Assembly (NCBI GenBank): GCA_951813525.2
Contig: CATOTJ020000002.1
Location: 310,001-374,000 of the forward strand
DNA: 64,000 nucleotides
Reading direction: 5' to 3'
Origin: Thermohalobaculum sp951813525
GTDB lineage: Bacteria > Pseudomonadota > Alphaproteobacteria > Rhodobacterales > Rhodobacteraceae
Numbering within the stretch: the stretch's first letter is position 1; the number at the start of each line of letters is the position of its first letter. The translations under genes were made by a program, and so were the position numbers. Positions 43,564-52,006 of this stretch are shown piece after piece. The notes under the pieces were generated by a model. It worked only from the letters and a program-made list of their open reading frames with translations, did not search any database and was not told where the DNA came from.

Positions 43564-45234
43564 TCACGACAAAGGCAAAGATGACTGGTCCACGCGCCCG
43601 ACTGCGCCTGGCGTGTGAAACCGTTTACCGTCCAGAATGTCTCTGACGGTAAGCATCTGCATCCGCGCGTACTTCATACCCAGCACATCCATATCGCCAG
43701 CGTCCGCCATGAATTTGCGGAAGTTGCGCTCCTTGCGCTCACCCAATGGCTCCATCACGATCAACCCGGCCATAAGAGCATGATCATTATCAAGGACGCC
43801 CCGCAACTCGCGGACAACATTTATGCCAACGTTTTTGCCCCCCTTCACCTCAATTGCCATGCTCTCCAAGGGTCGGCGTTTGCGAGCGTCGGTCTCTGGC
43901 ATGGCGAAGTAGATACGCCCGTCAACGCCGCCGTCGCCGCTTTGGCGCGTCGTTACAAATCCGTCAACCTGCTCAACAGCCCATTTTTGGAAGTGGTATT
44001 TGTCCCGCGACCACATATCCCGTGCACCTTCGATGTTCTGGGGGACGCCTTCAATCGCGAAGTCTTCCCCTTCCACCAAGCGCATCCGCTCTTGCAGCCG
44101 CACCTTCGCCACGCGCTTTATCGCGTGAATTGCAATGTCGATACCGATCCATTGACGTCTGAGTTGGTGCGCTACTTCCATGGTAGTGGCACACCCGCAG
44201 AATGGATCGAATACAACATCGCCTTCGTTGGAACTTGCCTTGATAATCCGCTCCAACAAAGCAAGTGGTTTTTGTGTGGCATAGCCCATACGCTCTTCGG
44301 CACGCGCTCCTATTGGCGGTAGGTCATAAATGATATCCTGCAATGCCATCCCTGGCATTTCATGAAAATATCTTTTAAAACCCGGTTTCCCACCTCTCTT
44401 TGGCCAATGAATCCGCCCCATTTTGTCGAGTGCATCCAGCGCGGCGTGCGTTGAATCTGGCAGCGTCTCCCCGCCGGGGAAGCTCCGGGATGGAGCCCAG
44501 TGACGGCTCCCTGGATCAATGCCGCGCCAAGGTTGACCGGACTCACCCCTCCGCGCCCCAGCAGCCGTCATATCTCCTATTCGGAAGCGTCCTTTCTTGT
44601 CATTATGTCGATAGAAATTCTCTACGTAACTATCTTCATAGGGTTGGTATGTGCGATTCCAAGTGTATTGTGTACCCCCACTATAGAGCAGGATTGTATC
44701 GTGGACAGGACCCCAGCCCTTTGTGCTACTATGGGCGCTGGTGCGCTTCCAAATAATTTCGCTGCGAAAGTTTTCATGCCCGAAAATAGCGTCCATCATA
44801 ATTTTAATGTAATGCGAGGCAGTGGGATCGCAATGGAGGTAGATGCTGCCGGTGGGCTTGAGGATACCCTTCATGAACAACAGACGTTCGACCATGTAGG
44901 ACAAATAAGCCAGCAGACGCGGATTCGTCTTACGAAGTGCGTTCATCCACAGCCGCCAGAATTCGACAGCCTCATCCGCAATACCGGACTCTCGCATAAG
45001 CACCGGCATTGTACGCAACGCCCGTTCCCTTTCCTCGTTCAGTTCCCATAGATCGCAGAAAGCATTGATCTGATCCGGCAGGGGGCGGCCAGTTTCATCC
45101 TTGTAAATTGCATTGTATTCGCGGTTCGAATTGAACGGCGGATCAAGGTAAATCAGGTCCGCGCTACCAAGCTTCATGTGGTCGCGCATGATGGTGAGGC
45201 AGTCACCATAATACAGTCGGTTCATGCGAAGCAC
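43564..45234 (-). CDS. DNA methyltransferase fused to an Mrr-like endonuclease domain (transposon passenger)
   Basis: 556 aa. N-terminal amino-methyltransferase of the DPPF class: ADLIYLDPPFNSNREYNAIY (about residues 25-45, motif IV), YATQKPLALLERII (about 317) and VVFDPFCGCATTMEVAH (about 340, motif I), a circularly arranged order typical of beta-class enzymes. The C-terminal region (about 405-520) fits a PD-(D/E)xK nuclease of Mrr type: FVTTRQSGDGGVDGRI, then MAIEVKGGKNVG (D...E-x-K). One chain would thus modify and cut. ATG 45234 overlaps the transposase stop by 13 bases, so it is coupled to transposase translation. AT content is higher than in neighbours, consistent with foreign origin. 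Confidence 0.85.
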   Translation of the reverse strand: MLRMNRLYYGDCLTIMRDHMKLGSADLIYLDPPFNSNREYNAIYKDETGRPLPDQINAFCDLWELNEERERALRTMPVLMRESGIADEAVEFWRLWMNALRKTNPRLLAYLSYMVERLLFMKGILKPTGSIYLHCDPTASHYIKIMMDAIFGHENFRSEIIWKRTSAHSSTKGWGPVHDTILLYSGGTQYTWNRTYQPYEDSYVENFYRHNDKKGRFRIGDMTAAGARRGESGQPWRGIDPGSRHWAPSRSFPGGETLPDSTHAALDALDKMGRIHWPKRGGKPGFKRYFHEMPGMALQDIIYDLPPIGARAEERMGYATQKPLALLERIIKASSNEGDVVFDPFCGCATTMEVAHQLRRQWIGIDIAIHAIKRVAKVRLQERMRLVEGEDFAIEGVPQNIEGARDMWSRDKYHFQKWAVEQVDGFVTTRQSGDGGVDGRIYFAMPETDARKRRPLESMAIEVKGGKNVGINVVRELRGVLDNDHALMAGLIVMEPLGERKERNFRKFMADAGDMDVLGMKYARMQMLTVRDILDGKRFHTPGAVGRVDQSSLPLS

Positions 45235-46097
45235 CCCCGCAGGAACGAACTAAAGCCGTCGGCATCTTTCCGGCGGTTATATTTCCAGGCGCTCTCGGCG
45301 ACGAACAGCGGCATCCAAGCGCGGCTGTAATGATGATGCGAACCGTACCAAGCTCGTTTAATCAGCGCCCAGAATCCTTCAATCGTATTCGTGTGTGTCT
45401 CGCCGTCAGCATAAGCTACGGAATGATTGATGATGGCGTGGGCATAGCTCGCTTTCGCCGCATTATAAGCCTTGTATTCATCCGTGATCAAGATGGTTCC
45501 CCTCGGATCGACGGTGTTTTTGAGAAATTGAACAATCCCTTTCCCCGAAAGATCGTCGGTGACACAGGCTGCTACCTTACCGCCACGCTCTATTGCGCCA
45601 ATCACCGGCGTTTTCTTGGTCCCGCGCCCGCGCTTGTTCGGCTTATCATTATCGCGTTTGTTCCCCTTACGTGGCTTCCCGCCGACATAGGTTTCGTCCG
45701 CTTCTACGATTCCCTGCAACATCGGTGCTTGATCAGCGGTCATGGCGGCTCGGATGCGCTGTTGCATGTACCAAGCCGTCTTTTGATTCAATTCGAGGTC
45801 GCGAGCTAACTGGTAACTAGATAGGCTCTTTTTGGCATTGATAACCAGCCCCACAGCGAGAAACCACTTTTGAAGTGGAACCTTGGTCTTTTCAAAGATT
45901 GTGCCGGACAACACGTTGAAGCTCGACTTGCAATCACGGCAGTTCCAACGACCTATCCGGTGTTTCTCGGATTTACGCGCCACACCAAAGCCGCCACAAT
46001 GTGGGCACAGTGGCGCATCGCCCCAGCGCACTGTCTCCAGGTGCTCGATACACGCTTCTTGGTCTGGGTATAGGCTGAAGATGGTTATCAGGTTCAT
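45222..46097 (-). CDS. IS1595-family (ISXO2-like) transposase
   Basis: 291 aa. N-terminal zinc ribbon CPHCGG...CRDC (about residues 31-57), then the ISXO2-like DDE-type domain: EADETYVGG (about 133), ILITDEYKAYN (about 202) and HTNTIEGFWALIKRA (about 235), in which family members have N/E instead of a plain E. All key residues are present and the frame is intact, so it may be active. First gene of the element's leftward operon; the methyltransferase-endonuclease follows with overlap. Confidence 0.92.
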   Translation of the reverse strand: MNLITIFSLYPDQEACIEHLETVRWGDAPLCPHCGGFGVARKSEKHRIGRWNCRDCKSSFNVLSGTIFEKTKVPLQKWFLAVGLVINAKKSLSSYQLARDLELNQKTAWYMQQRIRAAMTADQAPMLQGIVEADETYVGGKPRKGNKRDNDKPNKRGRGTKKTPVIGAIERGGKVAACVTDDLSGKGIVQFLKNTVDPRGTILITDEYKAYNAAKASYAHAIINHSVAYADGETHTNTIEGFWALIKRAWYGSHHHYSRAWMPLFVAESAWKYNRRKDADGFSSFLRGCFA

Positions 46098-46143
46098 GGC
46101 TCGTCCTCCCTATAAACACTGTAGAGTAACATCACCACACAGT

Positions 46144-46166
46144 CAAGCCCCTATCTACTTATTACG
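46144..46166. repeat. Transposon right terminal inverted repeat
   Basis: Complement of the left end with one mismatch. The duplicated target TTCAATAA follows at 46167-46174. Confidence 0.88.
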
Positions 46167-46213
46167 TTCAATAATGTATATGTGTCGTGACGGCGTCAAT
46201 CGGATTGAGCGGG

Positions 46214-46600
46214 ATGCGATCCTTCGTTCTGATATTCACTGTGCTTGTGTCGATCTGGTCCGGGCCAGTGCGCGCGGCCGAACTGCTGATGTTTGAAGAA
46301 AAGTGGTGCATTTGGTGCGATCGCTGGAACGCGGAAATCGGTGTCGTCTATGCCAAGACATCCGAAGGCAGGCGTGCGCCGCTGCGCCGTGTGGATATCC
46401 ATGGCAGCTTCCCAGAGGGTATCGCGCTGACCAGCCGCCCGCAGTTCACGCCGACATTTGTGCTGATCGAGAACGGACATGAAGTCGGCCGGATCGAAGG
46501 ATATCCGGGCGAGGACTTTTTCTGGGGATTGCTGGCCCGTCTGTTGGAGAAGTTGCCGACAGAAGGTAGTGAGCCGGTAAAGGAACCGGTTGAGGGATAA
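46214..46600 (+). CDS. soxS: Thioredoxin-like SoxS
   Basis: 128 aa from ATG 46214. Signal sequence MRSFVLIFTVLVSIWSGPVRAAE; thioredoxin-like fold with redox pair WCIWCDRW (about residue 33) and cis-Pro region FTPTFVLI. In Paracoccus, SoxS is a periplasmic thiol-disulfide protein needed for full Sox activity. Its start is 39 bases from the transposon's right target duplication; before insertion soxS and soxV would have been divergent, under 90 bases apart. Confidence 0.87.
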   Translation: MRSFVLIFTVLVSIWSGPVRAAELLMFEEKWCIWCDRWNAEIGVVYAKTSEGRRAPLRRVDIHGSFPEGIALTSRPQFTPTFVLIENGHEVGRIEGYPGEDFFWGLLARLLEKLPTEGSEPVKEPVEG

Positions 46601-46653
46601 CCATCGCGCCGCGAGAATGCGACTGTGATGGCCAAGGGTGAGATTGGACGATC

Positions 46654-47001
46654 ATGGCGTTGCCGATATTTGAAGAGGGCCTGTCAACGGGCGAGATGGA
46701 CGAGATGCTCGACAACGCCCGGAAGGCGACTGACTTCCTGAAGGCGCTGTCACATGAAGGCCGGTTGATGATTTTGTGTCACCTGGCGTCGGGTGAAAAA
46801 TCTGTCACCGAACTGGAGCGGCTGTTGATGACCCGCCAGGCCGCCGTCTCGCAACAGCTTGCGCGCCTGAGGATCGAGGGTTTGGTCGATTTTCGCCGGG
46901 AAGGTAAGACCATCTACTACAAGCTGGGCGACGAGCGGGCGCGCCGTGTCCTGGAACTGGTGTACGAGCTATTCTGCGCCCGCAAACCGACGGGAAGCTG
47001 A
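46654..47001 (+). CDS. soxR: ArsR-family repressor SoxR
   Basis: 115 aa. Winged helix-turn-helix: ATDFLKALSHEGRLMILCHLASGEKSVTELERLLMTRQAAVSQQLARLRIEGLVDFRREGKTIYYKLGD (about residues 22-90). Cys48 (MILCHLA) and Cys110 (ELFCARK) could be the thiol sensors described for sox-type ArsR repressors. Expected to repress the sox genes until sulfur substrate is present. Lies between soxS and soxT on the same strand. Confidence 0.92.
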   Translation: MALPIFEEGLSTGEMDEMLDNARKATDFLKALSHEGRLMILCHLASGEKSVTELERLLMTRQAAVSQQLARLRIEGLVDFRREGKTIYYKLGDERARRVLELVYELFCARKPTGS

Positions 47002-47008
47002 GGCCGGG

Positions 47009-48061
47009 GTGGATTGGCTGGACACACCCCTGGCACCGGCGTTGGCCGGTCTGCTTGGCGGGGTGCTTCTGGGGCTGGCAGCGCGGCGCGGGCGGTTTTG
47101 CACACTCGGTGCGATCGAGGATGCGCTCTATGGTCAGGATTGGAACCGGTTGCGGATGTGGGCGTTGGCGCTTTCGCTGGCGATCGGTGCGACCTTTCTT
47201 CTGGATTTCATCGGACTAATCGACCGCGAGGCGTCACTTTATTCCAGGCTGGAATGGAATCCTGTCAGCGCGATCCTTGGCGGGCTGACTTTTGGGTATG
47301 GGATGGCGATTGCCGGAAACTGCGGATATGGCGCGCTCGCACGGCTTGGCGGCGGCGATCTGCGGTCATTGGTGATCGTCGTGGTAATGGGGATCGCTGC
47401 CTATGCAGTCATCTCCGGGCCTTTGGCAGGTTTACGGCTTTCGGTGTTTCCGGTCACGCCCGGCGACACAGGGGTAGCGACTGGATATGCTGATCTGATT
47501 GCTTCCGGAGTTTCGGTTGCGCCGCTGGCCCCGGCGCTGGCGCTGTCGGCGGGACTGGCCGCCTTGGCGTTTTGGGAACGCGACTTTCGTCGATCGCCCG
47601 GCCTTATCCTGTGGTCGGGAGTAGCGGCGATCGCCATCGTCTCGGGCTGGCTGGCCACGACGCTGATATCGCGCGAAAGTTTTGACGTGGTTGGTGTCGA
47701 GTCCCACAGTTTCACGGCGCCGGTCGGCGAGACCATGCTTTACGCAATGACGTCCAGCGCTGGTGGGCTGTCCTTTGGTGTCGGATCGGTTCTGGGCGTC
47801 ATTCTGGGTGCCTTCATTGGCAGCATATCATTGGGGCAATTCCGGTGGGAAGCCTGTGATGACGCTGGCGAATTGGGCCGTCAGATTCTGGGCGGTGCTT
47901 TGATGGGTATCGGCGGTATCCTGGCCCTTGGCTGCTCGGTCGGTCAGGGGCTGACCGCCTTTTCGACGCTTGCCTACAGCGCGCCGGTTGTTCTTGCATC
48001 GATTGCGGTCGGGGCTGTGCTGGGCCTGCGCCAACTTGTTCGAGGATTTGCACCTGGCTGA
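47009..48061 (+). CDS. soxT: YeeE/YedE-family membrane protein SoxT
   Basis: 350 aa from GTG 47009 (GAGG just upstream, 7 bases after the soxR stop). About nine membrane segments. Family motifs with conserved Cys: ARRGRFCTLGAIEDAL (about residue 30), IAGNCGYGALARLGGG (about 95) and LALGCSVGQGLTAFS (about 312). YeeE/YedE proteins import thiosulfate or related sulfur units; SoxT proteins are linked to sulfur uptake or signalling to SoxR (known for related sox clusters). Confidence 0.88.
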   Translation: MDWLDTPLAPALAGLLGGVLLGLAARRGRFCTLGAIEDALYGQDWNRLRMWALALSLAIGATFLLDFIGLIDREASLYSRLEWNPVSAILGGLTFGYGMAIAGNCGYGALARLGGGDLRSLVIVVVMGIAAYAVISGPLAGLRLSVFPVTPGDTGVATGYADLIASGVSVAPLAPALALSAGLAALAFWERDFRRSPGLILWSGVAAIAIVSGWLATTLISRESFDVVGVESHSFTAPVGETMLYAMTSSAGGLSFGVGSVLGVILGAFIGSISLGQFRWEACDDAGELGRQILGGALMGIGGILALGCSVGQGLTAFSTLAYSAPVVLASIAVGAVLGLRQLVRGFAPG

Positions 48062-48202
48062 TAAATGAGCGGTGCCGATCCCGGGCGCGGAACAATAGCG
48101 GACGGCAGGGGGTAGACTCTGGCTGCCAAATGCTGTGCGGTGTCATTGACTGCAATTTGCAAACTGCACGGCGGTCATCGGCGCAGATGCACGGGGGCGG
48201 GC

Positions 48203-51200
48203 ATGGCCAACGATATGCTTTTCAATGACGCACGGGGCGAAGCCAGCACGCTGCAAATGGCGCCGCCGTTCGCGTTCAGCGACGTAAAGATGACGGTCTT
48301 CCCGTTGCAGGCGAACCTGGCCCGTTTGACCCAATTCTGTGACGGGTATCTGAATCAGGCGGACAATATCGTACAGTTCAAGCCGTTTCTGCCATTCGTT
48401 TATCTGATCATTCTGGACTATGGGCGCATGTCCGCCGCGGCGACCAAAACCGGTTGGGTTTCCCAGCGGGAAGTCGCCTTCGGCGTTCCGCTGCGCTGGC
48501 TGGAGCCGAACAAAAGCGGCGAAATGGAGTTCAAGGACTTCGCGTTCACGACCCCGTTCATTTTCGTGGACAACGAACTGTCCCTATCGACCGGGCGTGA
48601 AGTCTATGGTTGGCCCAAGCTATTGGCGCGCCTGGATCCGCGGATCGACGAATGGATCAAAGACCCCCATGGCGCACGACGTGTTTTCGAAATTCGTTCA
48701 CGCGCCGCCGCCGATCAGACGGGCGATGACTTGAAAGCACCGTTTCTGAGTGTCACGCAAACGCCGTTGACGGGGTTGATGGATTTTCCGACGAACCTTT
48801 CCTCGGCAACCCAGGCGGCGGCAGCGTTGCCCAATGCGTGGGTTTCGATTGCGCGCATGGTCCGCGATGCCAGCGTCACGCTGGGCGGTATCGCGATGGA
48901 ACGGGCTCGCGACGCCGACAGCCTGGGCGACCTGCTGAAGTTGGACGGCGTGCGCAAGTTCCTGTCGACCGACAATATGTCCGGGCTGTTGAGCCCGAAG
49001 AACTGGGCCAACATGGGCGAGACGCTGAGCGGCGTGTTCCCAAAGCTCTATTCAAACACGATCAATCTCAAGCAATTCCGCGATGCCGAAAACCCGATGA
49101 CGACCTGTTATCAGGCGATCACGGCGGCGAAGATGCCGATCACGCGATTTGGCGGCGGTGGGTTCCTGGGCACCCAGAACATGCTGATGGGCCAGTTGGA
49201 TGGCGGATACAGGGTCAACATAATCAACACGGCGACCGTGCCGATTGTCAGTCATCTCGGCCTGGTCGAAGCGGAAAAACAAGAGGTCGAAGGCGGTGTG
49301 CTGAGCTCATTCGCCCCGGTTTGTCCGTTCTGGATCGAGATCGACATGATCTATGATCTGGCTGAAACGGTGGCACTGCGAAGCCGTTCCGGCGGCTGGA
49401 TGGCACCTCAGAATGCAAATAAGGGGCTGGATGTGCCGATCCCGAGGCCGCGTCCACGTCCGGTAAGTGTCGATGCTGACGATATGCCAGCGGCGCAGCC
49501 GTCAAGCCAGCCAACCGAAGCTGAAGACGAGGACGCCCAGGAACAGGTTGACGAGCTGTTGGGAGTGACGCCGGAGGAGCACCGTCTGGCCCGCGATGTT
49601 CATCTGATCGAAGCGAGCAATCCCTTCAACACGACCCGGGGCGCCAGTGAAGCGTTGGGCGGGATATTCCGGTTCAAGGACTCCCGGGTCCGGGTATTGC
49701 CGCTCATGGCGGACCCGGCGAAATTACAGAAGTTCATTGCCAGTTATATCCAGGTTCCGAAATACATCCGGGTCGAGGCTTGGGGCAATTTTGTCTATAT
49801 GATCGTCTCGCATCACGAGCAGATCACATCCGAGCTTGCGCCGGGCCGGGTCGGGCATTCGCGTGAAGTTACGTTCGCGGTGCCGGTGAAGTACTATGAT
49901 TGGGATGCCAAGGCATCGGACGAAGTATTGGTCCCTGATGATTTGTCCACGCGCGATGGCAAAAAATACGCCAGGGGCGCCCATGGGCTTTTGGGCACCG
50001 CGATTGTGACGCCGTTCAATCATGTCGACGATATCACTTCGGCGATCACTGAAAGCGAAGTCTACGGTGTGCCGACATTGCGCTCGGAAATCGTTTCGCC
50101 GCCGGAAGGCTGGGCCGCTGAACAGTCCCAGGAAGGCATATTGCTGGAAGCGCGGGCCATCGTCGTTCCGTCGTTGGGCACCGGTTCGGAAGGCACGCGC
50201 AAGACATTAGTCGAAGTGCGCGATTCACCGATGATCCACAAACGGGACATCAAGGATTGGGGGCATATCTCGACCGAATGGGGTGATCGCCTTGCCAAGG
50301 ACCTGATGGCGAAGGGCATCGAGTCCGGGATGTCGACATACCGCAAGTTCAAGGGCAGCTTTCAATGGGGCAGGGCGATGGCCTTGCGGATCTTGGGCGG
50401 ACTGAGCGGTGTCGACACGCTGAGCCTGAAACAGTTTCGCGATGCGACCGATCCGACGAAGGCCTGCTATCAGGGCGTCGTCGTGCGCGGCACATCTGTA
50501 GAAAAACTCCATTGGATGCACGAAATTGACCGGGACCTGACGGTGTCGATCACCCGCTATCCAACCCAGCCAATTGCAGAGGCTTTGGGCCTCATTCCGA
50601 AACGCACGGTCGTCAAGGATGGTGCTGTCTGTGACGAATTCGAGCCGATCCGTCCGATGGAAATCCATGCGGATTTCACCACCACAAAGGGCAAAACGCT
50701 TTTCGAAAGGTCGAAGGGCGACAATTGGCGTCTGATCAATCTGCCTGACGGGCCGCTTGGGTGGCGCCCGGCCAACGAAAAAGATGTCCAACGGGCGCGC
50801 GATGAAAGTGTCGGGGATTTTCAGGATCCAAAGATCAGCTATGTCCGCTATGATCCTCACTCCGACACCCGCGGCAGATTGATGCCGATGCGATTGACGG
50901 AACGTGAGCATGCGACCTTCCTGGAGGACGTCAAGGGCGAGAACGCCGTCGATACATTGCTTTTGTGGCGCGGTGTTGAACTGGGATCGCTGTTCGACAA
51001 GCGAGTTCTGGATGCGATGGACCAGAACCGTATCGAGGATATCCACAACTATGTGCGCACGCGCGACAACGCCGGGCGGTCGATCGAAACCAGAAACGAA
51101 GAGGATTATATCGAGCGGGTTTGGCAACTGGCCGGCAGTTTGGAGCTGGTGACACCGGCAACGATCATGGATTCGCTGCTGAGTCGCGGTTGGGCGGCGA

Positions 51201-52006
51201 AGAAACACCGGCGCGCATCGAACCAAGCCACGGTTCAGGATTTTCGGGTCCGGCGTAACACCCTTGGTCCTCAATTGGCGGAGACGTTGTTCCCGGAGCG
51301 CGAATGCCAGGAAGGTTATTGGCCCCGTTCGGACGAGTATTGGTTTTCCGCACGGTTGCGCGACGCCATGGCCGAAACCAGTCTGCCGCACCAATTCCGA
51401 AAGTTTGTATCGGCCGCAACAGTAGAAGATGCAAATGGTATGAGCCACGCGTCCAATGTCGCCCAGGAAACGCTTCCAGATTGGTTTTACGAATTGTCGT
51501 TTGGCCGAAAAACATTGGTCGATCAGGTCTTTGAAGGGACGATATTCTCTAGTGAGGATAATCTTGACCCGAAGGACTTCCCAAAAGAACTGGAGGGCGT
51601 GAAAAGCGCGATGTCTTTGCTTGGTCTCTGGCCGACTAAGTTCAAGCGCGATTTGCACAACGGCATGAATGAGTTCTTCGAGAAGCTGCGCGAAGGCATG
51701 GGTCCGTCGGAGAGTCTGCCCGACGAGGTCGAGTATTTCGGACGTGAATGGTCGCGTCTTACGGCGGAACTGGTCGAAGAGTCGGTGCCGGACGGGTTCG
51801 AGGATAACACCGATTTCAGCTTTAACTATCTGTTGGAGGCCGCTGACCTGAAGTCGGATGCGCCGTCACCGGGCTGGCTGCATGTTCGGTTGGGACAATT
51901 GGCCGTCAAGGACGTGATCCCATTCGCGACCGTCAAAACCCGTGCCGTCAACTGGGAAGTCGAGGTCGAACGCGAGTCGGAGAGGGACGAAGACGAAGCT
52001 TTTTAG
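48203..52006 (+). CDS. Tandem acetoacetate-decarboxylase-like protein, 1267 aa (module B)
   Basis: 1267 aa from ATG 48203 (G-rich ribosome site just upstream; GTG 48140 would add 21 unlikely residues). Two related halves are joined by a Pro/acidic linker (about 413-455, PRPRPRP then EDEDAQEQ). Half 1 carries the acetoacetate decarboxylase signatures REVAFGVPLRW (Glu90) and STGREVYGWPKLL (Lys139, aligned with the Schiff-base Lys). Half 2 keeps REVTFAVPVKY (about 552) but reads ESEVYGVPTLR where the Lys should be. Both halves also share KQFRDA-x2-P-x3-CYQ. The last 370 residues match nothing I know. Cytoplasmic. Converges on the extended SDR gene (4-base overlap of ends). Perhaps a decarboxylase or lipid-binding scaffold. 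Confidence 0.75.
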   Translation: MANDMLFNDARGEASTLQMAPPFAFSDVKMTVFPLQANLARLTQFCDGYLNQADNIVQFKPFLPFVYLIILDYGRMSAAATKTGWVSQREVAFGVPLRWLEPNKSGEMEFKDFAFTTPFIFVDNELSLSTGREVYGWPKLLARLDPRIDEWIKDPHGARRVFEIRSRAAADQTGDDLKAPFLSVTQTPLTGLMDFPTNLSSATQAAAALPNAWVSIARMVRDASVTLGGIAMERARDADSLGDLLKLDGVRKFLSTDNMSGLLSPKNWANMGETLSGVFPKLYSNTINLKQFRDAENPMTTCYQAITAAKMPITRFGGGGFLGTQNMLMGQLDGGYRVNIINTATVPIVSHLGLVEAEKQEVEGGVLSSFAPVCPFWIEIDMIYDLAETVALRSRSGGWMAPQNANKGLDVPIPRPRPRPVSVDADDMPAAQPSSQPTEAEDEDAQEQVDELLGVTPEEHRLARDVHLIEASNPFNTTRGASEALGGIFRFKDSRVRVLPLMADPAKLQKFIASYIQVPKYIRVEAWGNFVYMIVSHHEQITSELAPGRVGHSREVTFAVPVKYYDWDAKASDEVLVPDDLSTRDGKKYARGAHGLLGTAIVTPFNHVDDITSAITESEVYGVPTLRSEIVSPPEGWAAEQSQEGILLEARAIVVPSLGTGSEGTRKTLVEVRDSPMIHKRDIKDWGHISTEWGDRLAKDLMAKGIESGMSTYRKFKGSFQWGRAMALRILGGLSGVDTLSLKQFRDATDPTKACYQGVVVRGTSVEKLHWMHEIDRDLTVSITRYPTQPIAEALGLIPKRTVVKDGAVCDEFEPIRPMEIHADFTTTKGKTLFERSKGDNWRLINLPDGPLGWRPANEKDVQRARDESVGDFQDPKISYVRYDPHSDTRGRLMPMRLTEREHATFLEDVKGENAVDTLLLWRGVELGSLFDKRVLDAMDQNRIEDIHNYVRTRDNAGRSIETRNEEDYIERVWQLAGSLELVTPATIMDSLLSRGWAAKKHRRASNQATVQDFRVRRNTLGPQLAETLFPERECQEGYWPRSDEYWFSARLRDAMAETSLPHQFRKFVSAATVEDANGMSHASNVAQETLPDWFYELSFGRKTLVDQVFEGTIFSSEDNLDPKDFPKELEGVKSAMSLLGLWPTKFKRDLHNGMNEFFEKLREGMGPSESLPDEVEYFGREWSRLTAELVEESVPDGFEDNTDFSFNYLLEAADLKSDAPSPGWLHVRLGQLAVKDVIPFATVKTRAVNWEVEVERESERDEDEAF

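Larger units (their letters stand above)
43384..46166 (-). mobile_element. IS1595-family transposon with passenger methyltransferase-endonuclease and tRNA-like sequence
   Basis: 2783 bases. The ends are 23-base inverted repeats with one mismatch: left 43384-43406 (CGGAATAAGTAGATAGGGGC + TTG), right 46144-46166 (complement CGTAATAAGTAGATAGGGGC + TTG). They are flanked by the exact 8-base duplication TTCAATAA. Contents from right to left: ISXO2/IS1595 transposase (46097-45222), fused DNA methyltransferase/Mrr-like endonuclease (45234-43564), a tRNA-Cys-like sequence (43472-43547, opposite strand) and a hairpin. IS1595-family members with passenger genes are known; a tRNA-like passenger is, to my knowledge, unusual. 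The intact ends suggest recent or still possible movement. It interrupts the soxS-soxV divergent promoter region. Confidence 0.9.

Noticed and set aside
43346..43567. Upstream extension of the soxV frame to 318 codons
   Set aside because: Runs through the transposon end, hairpin and tRNA-like sequence; ATG 43345 gives the normal SoxV length.
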